This document shows, piece by piece, positions 25,915 to 34,580 of a stretch of DNA of 64,000 nt. The position numbers and the translations under genes are program-made. Within the stretch, counting starts at the first letter, position 1, and each line of letters begins with the position of its first letter. Location: contig RAYY01000021.1 in the NCBI GenBank assembly GCA_003611875.1, positions 1-64,000 of the forward strand. The letters run 5' to 3'. The stretch comes from a bacterium D16-56 (GTDB taxonomy: Bacteria; Bacillota; Clostridia; Lachnospirales; Lachnospiraceae). The notes beneath the pieces were generated by a model, which was given only the letters and a program-made list of their open reading frames with translations, had not been told where the DNA came from and made no database searches.

Positions 25915-26673
25915 ATGGCGATGTTGGAAGTGAAAAATCTAAGCATCTCGTTCGGCGGCTTAAAGGCAGTGGATGATTTCAGCGTGACCATAGAAAAGGG
26001 ACAGCTTTACGGGCTGATCGGTCCTAACGGCGCCGGAAAGACGACAGTGTTTAACCTTTTGACAGGGGTGTACCGACCGGATACGGGAACCATTCTTCTG
26101 GATGGAAGAAATATTACCGGCAAAAAGACCACTGAGATCAACCAGGAGGGCATTGCCAGAACCTTTCAGAATATCCGGCTGTTTAAGGAGCTGAGCGTGT
26201 TAGACAATGTAAAGGCCGGCCTTCACAATCATTATAAATATTCTACAATCGAGGGGATTTTCCGCCTGCCCCGATTTTATAAGGTGGAAAAGCAGATGGA
26301 TGAGCGGGCCTTAGAGCTTTTAAAGGTGTTTGATTTAGACCAGGAAGCTGACTATAAGGCGTCCAACCTGCCTTATGGGAAACAGAGGAAGCTGGAGATT
26401 GCCAGGGCTTTGGCTACAGAGCCTAAGCTTTTGCTTTTAGATGAGCCGGCTGCAGGTATGAATCCCAATGAGACGGCTGAGCTGATGGATACGATCCGCT
26501 TTGTGCGGGACAATTTTGATATGACGGTTCTCTTGATTGAGCATGATATGAAGCTGGTTTCCGGAATCTGTGAGCGGCTGACTGTGCTGAATTTCGGACA
26601 GGTTCTGACTCAGGGGGAGACAGCCAAGGTGCTTAATGACAAGCGGGTTATCACAGCTTATCTGGGAGAGTAG
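25915..26673 (+). CDS. livG: Branched-chain amino-acid ABC ATPase LivG
   Basis: 252 residues with AAGGAGG nine bases upstream. Walker A GPNGAGKTT near 37-45, Q-loop in ARTFQNIRLF, LivG-type signature PYGKQRKLEIARAL near 154-167, Walker B LLLLDEPAAGM. One base follows livM. It energises transport with LivF. Confidence 0.96.
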   Translation: MAMLEVKNLSISFGGLKAVDDFSVTIEKGQLYGLIGPNGAGKTTVFNLLTGVYRPDTGTILLDGRNITGKKTTEINQEGIARTFQNIRLFKELSVLDNVKAGLHNHYKYSTIEGIFRLPRFYKVEKQMDERALELLKVFDLDQEADYKASNLPYGKQRKLEIARALATEPKLLLLDEPAAGMNPNETAELMDTIRFVRDNFDMTVLLIEHDMKLVSGICERLTVLNFGQVLTQGETAKVLNDKRVITAYLGE

Positions 26674-26687
26674 GAGGGGAGACGATC

Positions 26688-27398
26688 ATGGCAATATTGG
26701 AAGTAAAGGATCTGGAGGTGTTCTACGGTGTGATCCAGGCCATTAAGGGGATCTCCTTTGAAGTAAATCCAGGCGAGATCATTGCATTAATCGGAGCCAA
26801 CGGGGCAGGGAAGACCACCACGCTGCAGACCATTACCGGGCTGATACCGTCTAAGGCAGGACACATTGTATATGACGGGAAGGACATTACGAAAATGCCG
26901 GGGCATAAGCTGGTATCCATGGGGATGGCCCATGTGCCGGAAGGGCGAAGGGTCTTTGCCCAGCTTACCGTACTGCAGAATTTAAAACTGGGGGCATATA
27001 CCAGGAAGGATAAGACAGAGATTGAGGAAACCTTAAAAGTGATTTATAACCGTTTTCCGCGGCTGGAGGAGAGAAAAAACCAGATGGCAGGAACTCTCTC
27101 CGGAGGAGAGCAGCAAATGCTTGCCATGGGGCGGGCACTGATGTCCCATCCAAAGCTGATCGTGATGGATGAACCGTCCATGGGCCTGTCTCCGATTTAC
27201 GTAAACGAGATTTTTGATATTATTCAGAAGATCAACGGAGACGGAACCACAGTGCTTTTGGTGGAGCAGAATGCGAAAAAGGCGCTTTCCATTGCTCATC
27301 GGGCTTATGTGCTGGAGACCGGGAGGATCGTGCTCAGCGGGGATGCCGGAGAACTGATGAATGATGATTCGGTGAAGAAGGCATATTTAAGTGAGTGA
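26688..27398 (+). CDS. livF: Branched-chain amino-acid ABC ATPase LivF
   Basis: 236 residues. Walker A GANGAGKTT near 36-44, ABC signature LSGGEQQMLAMGRALM near 137-152, Walker B LIVMDEPSMGL. Last gene of the operon; a terminator follows. Confidence 0.96.
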   Translation: MAILEVKDLEVFYGVIQAIKGISFEVNPGEIIALIGANGAGKTTTLQTITGLIPSKAGHIVYDGKDITKMPGHKLVSMGMAHVPEGRRVFAQLTVLQNLKLGAYTRKDKTEIEETLKVIYNRFPRLEERKNQMAGTLSGGEQQMLAMGRALMSHPKLIVMDEPSMGLSPIYVNEIFDIIQKINGDGTTVLLVEQNAKKALSIAHRAYVLETGRIVLSGDAGELMNDDSVKKAYLSE

Positions 27399-27449
27399 TG
27401 AAGCTTATCTGGAATAAAGAAAAAGAATTCAGAAAATACTATCATTTCA

Positions 27450-27480
27450 GGGAAAAGTCCTAGACTTTTCCCTTCTTATT
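27450..27480 (+). terminator. Terminator of the liv operon
   Basis: GGGAAAAGTC (27450-27459), 3-base loop, GACTTTTCCC (27463-27472), then TTCTTATT. Confidence 0.85.
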
Positions 27481-27551
27481 GTGGTAAGATAAGGATATAG
27501 CAAAGCAAAGTATCAGAACAAATTTTATAATTCTTAAGGAGGTTTTTTGCT

Positions 27552-28805
27552 ATGAAAGGAAATGTGATTGTCGGACAGTCCGGAGGTCCCACGGCGGTGA
27601 TTAATTCCAGCTTAGCGGGAGTATACCGTACCGCTATCGACCGGGGGGCCAAGAAGGTTTACGGAATGAGATTTGGGATTCAGGGGCTTTTAGATGAACA
27701 GTATGTAGACTTATCCAAGCACATCAAGAATGATCTGGATGTGGAGATTTTAAAGCGTACTCCGTCCGCTTTTTTGGGAACCTGCCGTTATAAACTGCCG
27801 GATATTCATGAAAATCAGGAGATTTACGGGAAGATCTTTGAGATCCTGGACAAGCTGAATATTGAATGCTTTATCTATATTGGCGGCAATGATTCCATGG
27901 ATACCATTAAGAAGCTTTCCGATTATGCTATTTTAATGGGAAAGAGCCAGAAGTTTGTAGGTGTGCCTAAGACCATTGATAATGATCTGGCACTGACAGA
28001 CCACACGCCTGGGTATGGAAGCGCGGCCAAGTATATTGCCACCTCCACCAAGGAGGTGATTCGGGATGGACTGGGCTTTTCCTATAAGAAAAAGCTGGTG
28101 ACGATTATTGAGATCATGGGTCGGAATGCAGGATGGCTGACCGGGGCATCGGCTTTGTCACGGGGTGAGGACTGTGACGGACCGGATTTAATTTATCTGC
28201 CGGAGGTGCCTTTTGAGATTGATAAGTTTGTGGAAAAGATACGGAAGCTGCTGGAGAAAAAGGATGTGATCGTGGTCGCCATCTCCGAGGGGATCCGCAA
28301 TGCAGAGGGCAAGTATATCAGTGAGATGTCTGCTGCAACAGATTATGTGGATGCATTCGGACACAAGCAGCTCACCGGCTCTGCAAGCTATCTGGCAAAT
28401 GTGATCAATCAGCAGGTCGGCTGCAAGTCCAGAGCCGTGGAATTCAGCACTCTTCAGAGAAGCGCAGCTCATCTGGCTTCCCGAGTGGATGTGAATGAAG
28501 CATTTATGGTGGGCGGCGCTGCCGTTAAGGCTGCCGATGAAGGCGACACCGGAAGAATGGTTGTCATTGACCGGGTGTCTGACGATCCATATCAGAGCGC
28601 AACGGGAATTTATGATGTGCATAAGATTGCAAACGGAGAGAAGCTGGTGCCGAGAGAGTGGATTACGAAAGACGGAACTTATGTGACGGAGGAATTTATC
28701 GATTACGTGCGTCCGTTGATCCAGGGCGATTATCCTTGTGTCATGGTAGGCGGTATACCGCGTCATCTTTATATGTCTTCCGGCCGTGGGAAGAAAGGGG
28801 AATAA
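27552..28805 (+). CDS. pfp: PPi-dependent-type 6-phosphofructokinase
   Basis: 417 residues with AAGGAGG ahead of ATG 27552. GQSGGPTAVIN starts the fold. The site that separates donor types reads GGNDSMDT near 114 and PKTIDNDL near 138. Lys in PKTIDND and Asp in GG-x-DS are the pyrophosphate type, whereas ATP enzymes have GGDGS and PGTIDND. It phosphorylates fructose-6-phosphate, probably with PPi, reversibly. It is longer than ATP-PFK (about 320), also fitting. A small HD gene follows by five bases. Confidence 0.88.
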   Translation: MKGNVIVGQSGGPTAVINSSLAGVYRTAIDRGAKKVYGMRFGIQGLLDEQYVDLSKHIKNDLDVEILKRTPSAFLGTCRYKLPDIHENQEIYGKIFEILDKLNIECFIYIGGNDSMDTIKKLSDYAILMGKSQKFVGVPKTIDNDLALTDHTPGYGSAAKYIATSTKEVIRDGLGFSYKKKLVTIIEIMGRNAGWLTGASALSRGEDCDGPDLIYLPEVPFEIDKFVEKIRKLLEKKDVIVVAISEGIRNAEGKYISEMSAATDYVDAFGHKQLTGSASYLANVINQQVGCKSRAVEFSTLQRSAAHLASRVDVNEAFMVGGAAVKAADEGDTGRMVVIDRVSDDPYQSATGIYDVHKIANGEKLVPREWITKDGTYVTEEFIDYVRPLIQGDYPCVMVGGIPRHLYMSSGRGKKGE

Positions 28806-28810
28806 AATTT

Positions 28811-29245
28811 ATGCTGTCAAAGGCAATTGGAATCGCTACGAATGCTTTTCAGGGCGTCATAGACGCCAAGGGGAATCCCTATATCGACCATGCCATGCGT
28901 GTCATGAGCAAGATGGACACGGAGGAGGAGAAGATCATAGCGGTGCTTCATGACGTGGTGGAGGACACGGAGATGACCCTGCACGAGCTGCAGGAGGCAG
29001 GTTTCTCCCGGACCGTCCTGGAAACAATTGGCATGCTGACAAAAAAACCCGATATGAAGTATTTTGATTACATCGAGGACATTCATTCCAGCGAGCTGGC
29101 GTCCAAAATAAAGATTGCCGAGATTGAGGACAATCAGGACATTATGCGTGTCCGCAAGATGTCGTTCCAGACCTATACGGCGGCGGAGCGGGTAAAGAAG
29201 ACCCTTGCGATCCTTAGGGATGAGGGAAGCGGCGGGAAGTTTTAA
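28811..29245 (+). CDS. Small HD-domain protein, alarmone hydrolase-like
   Basis: 144 residues from ATG 28811 with AAAGGGG; the frame is open upstream but overlaps pfp. KGNPYIDHAMRV near 20-31 and LHDVVEDTEMTL near 47-58 match the HD hydrolase half of RelA/SpoT proteins. There is no synthetase domain. By family, such single-domain proteins (Mesh1/SAH-like) may remove pyrophosphate from (p)ppGpp. It is probably co-transcribed with the PPi-PFK. Activity is inferred. Confidence 0.7.
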   Translation: MLSKAIGIATNAFQGVIDAKGNPYIDHAMRVMSKMDTEEEKIIAVLHDVVEDTEMTLHELQEAGFSRTVLETIGMLTKKPDMKYFDYIEDIHSSELASKIKIAEIEDNQDIMRVRKMSFQTYTAAERVKKTLAILRDEGSGGKF

Positions 29246-29253
29246 AGATCAGG

Positions 29254-29282
29254 TGATAAAATTCTGCCCTTTGGCATATGCT
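29254..29282 (+). promoter_or_regulatory. Possible sigma-E promoter of spoIVA
   Basis: TGATAAA (29254-29260), 14-bp spacer, CATATGCT (29275-29282). Compared with the sigma-E consensus (kmATATT-14-CATACAhT), the ATA core and 6 of 8 -10 bases match. spoIVA is a sigma-E gene in Bacillus. Transcription would begin near 29289. Confidence 0.45.
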
Positions 29283-29293
29283 TATAGCAGTAA

Positions 29294-29396
29294 AGTATTG
29301 CCGGAGATACCCGGATACCAGTGATCCTGTGCATTTTTTCAGACTGTGGATTCTCTGACAGGAGATACTGCAAAAATTCGGCTTTCCGGCAATACT
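29294..29396 (+). promoter_or_regulatory. Large stem-loop leader of spoIVA
   Basis: Perfect 12-bp arms AGTATTGCCGGA (29294-29305) and TCCGGCAATACT (29385-29396). Inside lies a second stem (CAGT..TCCTGT with ACAGGA..ACTG, about 29319-29330 and 29358-29370). It starts just after the likely sigma-E start site and ends 24 bases before the spoIVA ATG. Confidence 0.6.
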
Positions 29397-29420
29397 CCAG
29401 CATAGCAAGGGGGCATCTTC

Positions 29421-30896
29421 ATGGAAAGTTATAATGTATACAAAGATATTAAGGCCCGGACCGGAGGAGAGATCTATCTGGGAGTGGTTGGTCCGGTCCG
29501 CACGGGAAAATCTACTTTTATCAAGCGTTTTATGGAACAGCTTGTGCTGCCGGAAATGGAGGATGAGCATCGGAAGAACCAGACCAGGGATGAGCTTCCG
29601 CAAAGCGCTGCAGGCAAGACCATTATGACCACAGAGCCTAAGTTCATCCCAAAGGAAGCAGCTTTGATTCAGCCTGCAGAAGGGATTTCCGCCAAGGTCC
29701 GGCTCATTGACTGTGTGGGCTTTATGGTGGACGGGGCTGCCGGACATGTGGAGAATGACCGGGAACGGCTGGTAAAGACCCCTTGGTTTGAGGAGGAGAT
29801 TCCTTTTACCCAGGCAGCGGAGATCGGCACACGCAAGGTGATTAAAGACCATTCCACCATTGGAATCGTGATCACCACAGACGGTTCCTTTGGGGATCTG
29901 AAGCGGGATGCGTACATAGGGGCAGAGAATACTGCCATCCAGGAGCTGAAGGAGATCGGAAAACCATTTCTGGTGCTGCTTAATTCTGACCGGCCTTATT
30001 CAGAGGAGACGGTCCGCTTGGCGCGGGAGCTGGAAAAGCAGTACGATGTGACCGTCATGCCGGTGAATTGTGAACAGCTGAAACGAGAGGATGTCCATCG
30101 GATTTTGGAAAAGGTGCTGAAGGAATTTCCTGTGACAGAGGTGGATTTCTTTATTCCCAAATGGCTGGAAATTCTGCCGGGAAGCCACTGGCTGAAGGAG
30201 CAGGCCGTAAAGACGGCTCGAGAGCTGATGACAAAGGTGCGGCAGATGAAGGATGTACCTGCAGATTTTGGAAACGGCGACTCGGAGGTAATCCGTTCCA
30301 TGAAGGTAGATCAGATGGACCTGTCAGATGGAAGCGTATCCGTACAGGTAGCATTAGAGGACGGATATTATTACCAGACCTTAAGTGATTTTGCCGGAAT
30401 CCCGATCACAGACGAATATCAGCTTATGCAGAAGCTTCGGGATCTTGCCTCCATGCAGACTGAATATGACAAGGTGTTAAATGCCATGAACCAGGTGCGG
30501 ATGCGCGGCTACGGCGTTGTCACACCAGAGCGCTCGGAGATTATTTTAGATGAGCCTGCCGTGATCCGCCACGGCAACAAATACGGCGTGAAAATGCGCG
30601 CAGAGGCACCCTCCATCAATTTAATCAAGGCCCATATCCAGACCGAGATCGCCCCGATCGTAGGAAGCGAACAGCAGGCCGAGGATCTCATTGCCTACAT
30701 GAAAGAAAACGCCCGAAAAAAAGAAGATGGAATCTGGGACACAAACATCTTCGGCAAATCCATTGAACAAATCGTAGAAGACGGCATCCAGGCCAAAGTC
30801 AGCCAAATGACAGAAGACTGCCAAATGAAGCTACAAGATGCCCTTCAAAAGATCATCAATGACAGCAGCGGGGGGATGATATGTATCATCATCTAG
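29421..30896 (+). CDS. spoIVA: Stage IV sporulation protein A, spore-coat ATPase
   Basis: 491 residues, normal length. N-terminal TRAFAC-like ATPase with GVVGPVRTGKST (residues about 21-32) and a conserved middle and C-terminus. SpoIVA polymerises on the forespore surface as the base of the coat, using ATP. It shows that the organism forms endospores. Ribosome site AAGGGGG. Preceded by a structured leader; followed by stacked hairpins. Confidence 0.97.
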   Translation: MESYNVYKDIKARTGGEIYLGVVGPVRTGKSTFIKRFMEQLVLPEMEDEHRKNQTRDELPQSAAGKTIMTTEPKFIPKEAALIQPAEGISAKVRLIDCVGFMVDGAAGHVENDRERLVKTPWFEEEIPFTQAAEIGTRKVIKDHSTIGIVITTDGSFGDLKRDAYIGAENTAIQELKEIGKPFLVLLNSDRPYSEETVRLARELEKQYDVTVMPVNCEQLKREDVHRILEKVLKEFPVTEVDFFIPKWLEILPGSHWLKEQAVKTARELMTKVRQMKDVPADFGNGDSEVIRSMKVDQMDLSDGSVSVQVALEDGYYYQTLSDFAGIPITDEYQLMQKLRDLASMQTEYDKVLNAMNQVRMRGYGVVTPERSEIILDEPAVIRHGNKYGVKMRAEAPSINLIKAHIQTEIAPIVGSEQQAEDLIAYMKENARKKEDGIWDTNIFGKSIEQIVEDGIQAKVSQMTEDCQMKLQDALQKIINDSSGGMICIII

Positions 30897-30902
30897 CAGT
30901 GC

Positions 30903-31015
30903 CAAATAAGACTGAAATCATTTTTCGTTGTGCTCGCACATAAGAAAAATGATTTCAGGCTTATTTGATAGGGCGAGAGCCCGTCAGCGCGATGAAGCGT
31001 AGCGGAATCGCGCTG
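30903..31015 (+). repeat. Stacked hairpins downstream of spoIVA
   Basis: Hairpin 1 (30903-30967): CAAATAAG/CTTATTTG plus CTGAAATCATTTTTC/GAAAAATGATTTCAG, one mismatch, with TGTGC-TC-GCACA in its loop. Hairpin 2 (30971-30982): GGGC-GAGA-GCCC. Hairpin 3 (30985-31015): CAGCGCGAT/ATCGCGCTG. It may terminate spoIVA, but the GC-rich second half looks like a dispersed palindromic repeat or structured RNA. Confidence 0.6.
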
Positions 31016-31044
31016 CACTGCGTCCCCACGCGAAAATGAGCAAC

Positions 31045-31155
31045 CACAAACCAAGCCCTTAAGCCTTTAAGCCCTTAAGCCCTTAATCTTTTAAGCCCCA
31101 TAACCCCTTACGCCTCACCCTCCCCATACCCCATATCCCCATACCCCCAAAAAAC
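31045..31155 (+). repeat. C-rich, G-poor spacer with G-quadruplex motif on the minus strand
   Basis: 31049-31098 holds AAGCCCTTAA-type near-tandem repeats. 31118-31148 has five C-runs separated by T, ATA, ATAT and ATA, so the minus strand carries five closely spaced G-runs, a classic G4 pattern. The RNA of this stretch is C-rich and G-poor like a Rho-utilisation site. It ends 20 bases before the next gene. Confidence 0.65.
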
Positions 31156-31174
31156 CAAAGAGGAGGAACCCCAC

Positions 31175-32776
31175 ATGCGTATTGTATTCAGCGGAGCCGC
31201 ACACGAAGTAACCGGAAGCTGCCATTACCTACAGGCCGGTGATACCCATCTACTTGTTGACTGCGGCATGGAACAAGGTTTCAATATCTATGAAAACGTA
31301 GAACCGCCCGTACCCTGGTCTCAGATTAATTATGTACTATTAACCCACGCCCACATTGATCATGCCGGACTGCTCCCATACATTTACGCAAAGGGCTTTT
31401 CCGGCCATGTGATGGCTACCACCGCCACCTGTGATCTGTGTAATATCATGCTGAAAGACAGCGCCCACATTCAGGAAATGGAAGCCGAGTGGAAGAACCG
31501 CAAGGCCCGCCGGGCCGGCGGAGCTGAGGTTAAGCCCCTTTACGAGATGAACGATGCCCTGGGCGTCTTAGAACAGTTTGTTCCCAACACCTATGGAGAC
31601 ATTATAAAATTATCAGACAGCGTAACCATCCGCTTTACCGATATCGGACATCTCTTAGGCTCCGCCTCCATCGAGATCTGGCTGAAGGAGGATGGGGTAG
31701 AGAAAAAAATCGTCTTTTCCGGCGATATCGGCAACAAAAACAAGCCGTTGATCCGCGACCCATCCTATACCCTGTCGGCAGACTATGCCGTTATGGAATC
31801 GACCTATGGCAATCGTCTCCACCAGAAAGGAAAGGATCACATTTCGGAGCTGGTGCGCATTGTCCAGGAGACTTTGGACCGGGGCGGCAATGTGGTCATA
31901 CCGGCCTTTGCCGTAGGCAGAACCCAGGAGCTTTTGTACTATTTCCGCCACATCAAGACCCAGCGTCTGATCCGCGGCCATGAAAATTTTGAAGTTTATG
32001 TGGACAGTCCTTTAGCTGTGGAGGCGACCCATGTTTTTAAGCACAATCAGTTGGAATGCTATGATGAGGAGACCAGAGAGCTGGTAAGGATGGGAGTCAA
32101 TCCTATATCCTTCCCGGGACTGAAGCTTTCCATCAGCAGTGAAGAATCCAAAAATATCAACTTTGATCCCAGCCCCAAGGTGATTATTTCTGCTTCAGGC
32201 ATGTGCGACGCAGGCCGTGTCCGCCATCATTTAAAGCATAACCTGTGGAGACGGGAATGCACGGTGATTTTTGCAGGCTATCAGGCAGAAGGCACTTTGG
32301 GCAGAAGCTTGGTGGACGGGAATCGAACCGTAAAGCTGTTTGGGGAAACCATTGATGTGGAAGCTCATATTGAGACTCTTCATGATATCAGCGGACATGC
32401 TGACCGGGACGGACTTTTAGAGTGGGTGGAAAACTTCGAGAAAAAACCAGAGCAGATTTTTGTGGTCCATGGAAGCGACGATGTGTGCGACCAGTTTGCA
32501 GATCTGGTTACAGAACGGACAGGCATTCCGGCAAAAGCGCCCTTCAGCGGTGCAGAATATGACCTGATTGCCGGTCAGTGGGTGAAAGAGACGGCCGGCG
32601 TTCCCATTGTCACAAAAAGCGTTGCTACGAAAAAGGCGAAAGGGATCTTTGCACGGCTTCTGGCTGCCGGTGAGCGCTTGATGGCAGTGATTGCCCGAAA
32701 TGAGGGCGGCACCAACAAGGATCTGGCCAAATTTGCAGATCAGATCCATTCCCTGTGTGATAAATGGGATCGGTAA
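31175..32776 (+). CDS. MBL-fold beta-CASP RNA-processing nuclease
   Basis: 533 residues with GAGGAGG upstream. Zinc-binding THAHIDHAG near 55-63, IGHLLGSA near 156, FSGDIGN near 182, and ESTYGNRLH near 208, the beta-CASP boundary. SASGMCDAGRVRHH and SGHADRDGL complete the family. These proteins resemble CPSF-73/Ysh1 and cleave or trim RNA. A C-terminal tail of about 65 residues is additional. RNase HI follows by 27 bases. Confidence 0.92.
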   Translation: MRIVFSGAAHEVTGSCHYLQAGDTHLLVDCGMEQGFNIYENVEPPVPWSQINYVLLTHAHIDHAGLLPYIYAKGFSGHVMATTATCDLCNIMLKDSAHIQEMEAEWKNRKARRAGGAEVKPLYEMNDALGVLEQFVPNTYGDIIKLSDSVTIRFTDIGHLLGSASIEIWLKEDGVEKKIVFSGDIGNKNKPLIRDPSYTLSADYAVMESTYGNRLHQKGKDHISELVRIVQETLDRGGNVVIPAFAVGRTQELLYYFRHIKTQRLIRGHENFEVYVDSPLAVEATHVFKHNQLECYDEETRELVRMGVNPISFPGLKLSISSEESKNINFDPSPKVIISASGMCDAGRVRHHLKHNLWRRECTVIFAGYQAEGTLGRSLVDGNRTVKLFGETIDVEAHIETLHDISGHADRDGLLEWVENFEKKPEQIFVVHGSDDVCDQFADLVTERTGIPAKAPFSGAEYDLIAGQWVKETAGVPIVTKSVATKKAKGIFARLLAAGERLMAVIARNEGGTNKDLAKFADQIHSLCDKWDR

Positions 32777-32803
32777 AATTTTAATTAAGGAGATATTTAT
32801 TAC

Positions 32804-33292
32804 ATGACAAAGGTTCAGATCTACACAGACGGCTCTGCCAGAGGAAATCCTGACGGTCCCGGAGGCTATGGAGCTGTACTTCAATTTATGGACAGTAAGG
32901 GGCAGCTTCATGAGAAGGTGTTGTCGGCAGGGTACAAAAAAACAACCAACAATCGGATGGAGCTGATGGCTGCCATTGTAGGGCTAGAGGCATTAAACCG
33001 ACCCTGTCAGGTTGAGCTGTACTCTGATTCTAAGTATCTGACCGATGCTTTTAACCAGCATTGGATCGACAACTGGGTTATGAATAACTGGAGGCGGGGA
33101 AAAAGCGGAGCAGTCAAAAATGTAGATCTGTGGGAACGTCTTCTGGAGGCAAAAGCACCCCACCAGGTCATGTTTATCTGGGTGAAGGGACATGCCGGCC
33201 ACCCGCAGAACGAGCGGTGTGACAAGCTGGCAACTGCAGCAGCAGACGGAGATCACCTGATGATTGACCACGGAGCAGAAAACCATTTATAA
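32804..33292 (+). CDS. rnhA: Ribonuclease HI
   Basis: 162 residues. All four catalytic acids are present: Asp9 (YTDGS), Glu53 (RMELMA), Asp75 (YSDSKY), Asp140 (ERCDKLA), with the nearby His in VKGHAGH. It degrades RNA in RNA-DNA hybrids. It is co-directional with the beta-CASP nuclease, making a small RNA-processing pair. Confidence 0.96.
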   Translation: MTKVQIYTDGSARGNPDGPGGYGAVLQFMDSKGQLHEKVLSAGYKKTTNNRMELMAAIVGLEALNRPCQVELYSDSKYLTDAFNQHWIDNWVMNNWRRGKSGAVKNVDLWERLLEAKAPHQVMFIWVKGHAGHPQNERCDKLATAAADGDHLMIDHGAENHL

Positions 33293-33391
33293 TTTTTGCA
33301 TAAGCAGAAGGAAATTGGTTACGGTTCTCTTACGAATATTTACTTCTTTTGTCCTCCTGTTCCCTTTCTTGGAAGATTGTGTTATGGTATA

Positions 33392-33422
33392 GGAAAAGGT
33401 TTTGAAAACCTTTTCCTTTTTT
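33392..33422 (+). terminator. Terminator after rnhA
   Basis: GGAAAAGGTT (33392-33401), loop TTGAA, AACCTTTTCC (33407-33416), then TTTTTTC. Confidence 0.88.
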
Positions 33423-33485
33423 CTGTTCGCAGATAAATTTGCAGATAAACGCTTCATGAGAATAAAGAACAGGGTGGGATAATGT

Positions 33486-34382
33486 ATGAAATTTAAGAGG
33501 ATCTGGATTGTCATCTACCTGATTTTGATCCTTGGGATCACCTCTACCAATTATATAAAGAAAGTCACCAGCAAGTCAGGCGATAGTACTTACGAGAGTC
33601 TTCTGTTAGCTTCCCAGCAGACAGAGCTGATGTCCCAGGATGGGGAGCATGGGATGGAAGAAGATCGGGAGGCTGCAGAGATTTCTGAGAATCCGCTTGA
33701 TTTGAATGTGAAAACCCCGGAGGAGAAAACATTAGAGAACAGAGAGAAGGAGGCTTTTACTGATGCCAATAAAAATCAGGAGATCCATCAAAACCAGCAG
33801 CCTCAAAAGACATCAAAGCCTTCGAAAGAAACCGATACCTTTGGCTTTCATCTTGCCACAGCATCCGAGGCGGATGGTTTCCGTCAAAGTGACGGATCGA
33901 TGTCCGAGGCTTTAGGGAGCAGGCAGTCAGCAGGCATTACAGGACAGAAGACAGATGGATCAGAAGACAGTCTGTCTGTCCTTTCTGAGAATGTGGAGAA
34001 TGAGGAGAAAAAGCTGCAGAATACTGCCCTGGCAAGGCTGCAGGAGCTGGACAGCCAGATTGCCCGCAATCGGGCAGAGGATACAGATATGACGGCCAAT
34101 TCCCAGAGAGCGGCAGCGGAGAGTGAGTGGAGGCTGTGGGAGACTGAGCTTCAGCGGATGATGGAGATTTTGAAAGAAAAGCTGGACCGCACCCAGCAGG
34201 ATACTTTGATGCGGCAGCAGAGAGAATGGATACGCAGCCGGGAAGAACAGGCTGTGGAAATATCCCGGAAACAAATGGGAAGCGCTATGGAGGAGGTCAG
34301 CTACAGCCGGGCTTTGGCAGAACTGACACGAGAGAGAAGCTATCAGGTGGCAGAAATGTATGCTGATTTATTTGCCCCGTGA
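33486..34382 (+). CDS. Membrane-anchored LprI-like (DUF1311) protein
   Basis: 298 residues. One N-terminal membrane helix (about 5-22), a low-complexity Glu/Gln/Ser-rich stalk (about 40-200), then a C-terminal domain with WRLWETELQRMMEIL and QQREWIRSREEQ followed by LTRERSYQVAEM. That is the pattern of the lysozyme-inhibitor LprI/DUF1311 family, but without its usual cysteines. Probably an extracytoplasmic envelope protein. Function unknown. Confidence 0.65.
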   Translation: MKFKRIWIVIYLILILGITSTNYIKKVTSKSGDSTYESLLLASQQTELMSQDGEHGMEEDREAAEISENPLDLNVKTPEEKTLENREKEAFTDANKNQEIHQNQQPQKTSKPSKETDTFGFHLATASEADGFRQSDGSMSEALGSRQSAGITGQKTDGSEDSLSVLSENVENEEKKLQNTALARLQELDSQIARNRAEDTDMTANSQRAAAESEWRLWETELQRMMEILKEKLDRTQQDTLMRQQREWIRSREEQAVEISRKQMGSAMEEVSYSRALAELTRERSYQVAEMYADLFAP

Positions 34383-34454
34383 CGAATCAGAATTACCGGT
34401 CAAAGTTTCATTTTCCTTTTTTGATGGCATCTTGCTGAAAAAGGATGCATTACC

Positions 34455-34483
34455 TTGCTTTTTTCTGTTGAATTTGCTATAAT
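34455..34483 (+). promoter_or_regulatory. Promoter of the chemoreceptor gene
   Basis: TTGCTT at 34455-34460, 17-bp spacer, TATAAT at 34478-34483 with a TG extended -10. A leader of about 90 bases precedes the gene. Confidence 0.75.
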
Positions 34484-34580
34484 ACTATCAACATTTTATG
34501 AGCGGTTTGTACAAGAATTGATTTTTGTACTAGAGAAAGCAAGTATCTGTCCGAGCAGGATAGTCGAAAGGGAGGATTTT

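Noticed and set aside
31049-31098. CRISPR-like spacing of AAGCCCTTAA units
   Set aside because: Units are about 10 bp with no unique spacers; a simple degenerate repeat.
34490-34580. Riboswitch in the chemoreceptor leader
   Set aside because: Only 90 bases; no cyclic-di-GMP aptamer motifs could be recognised.
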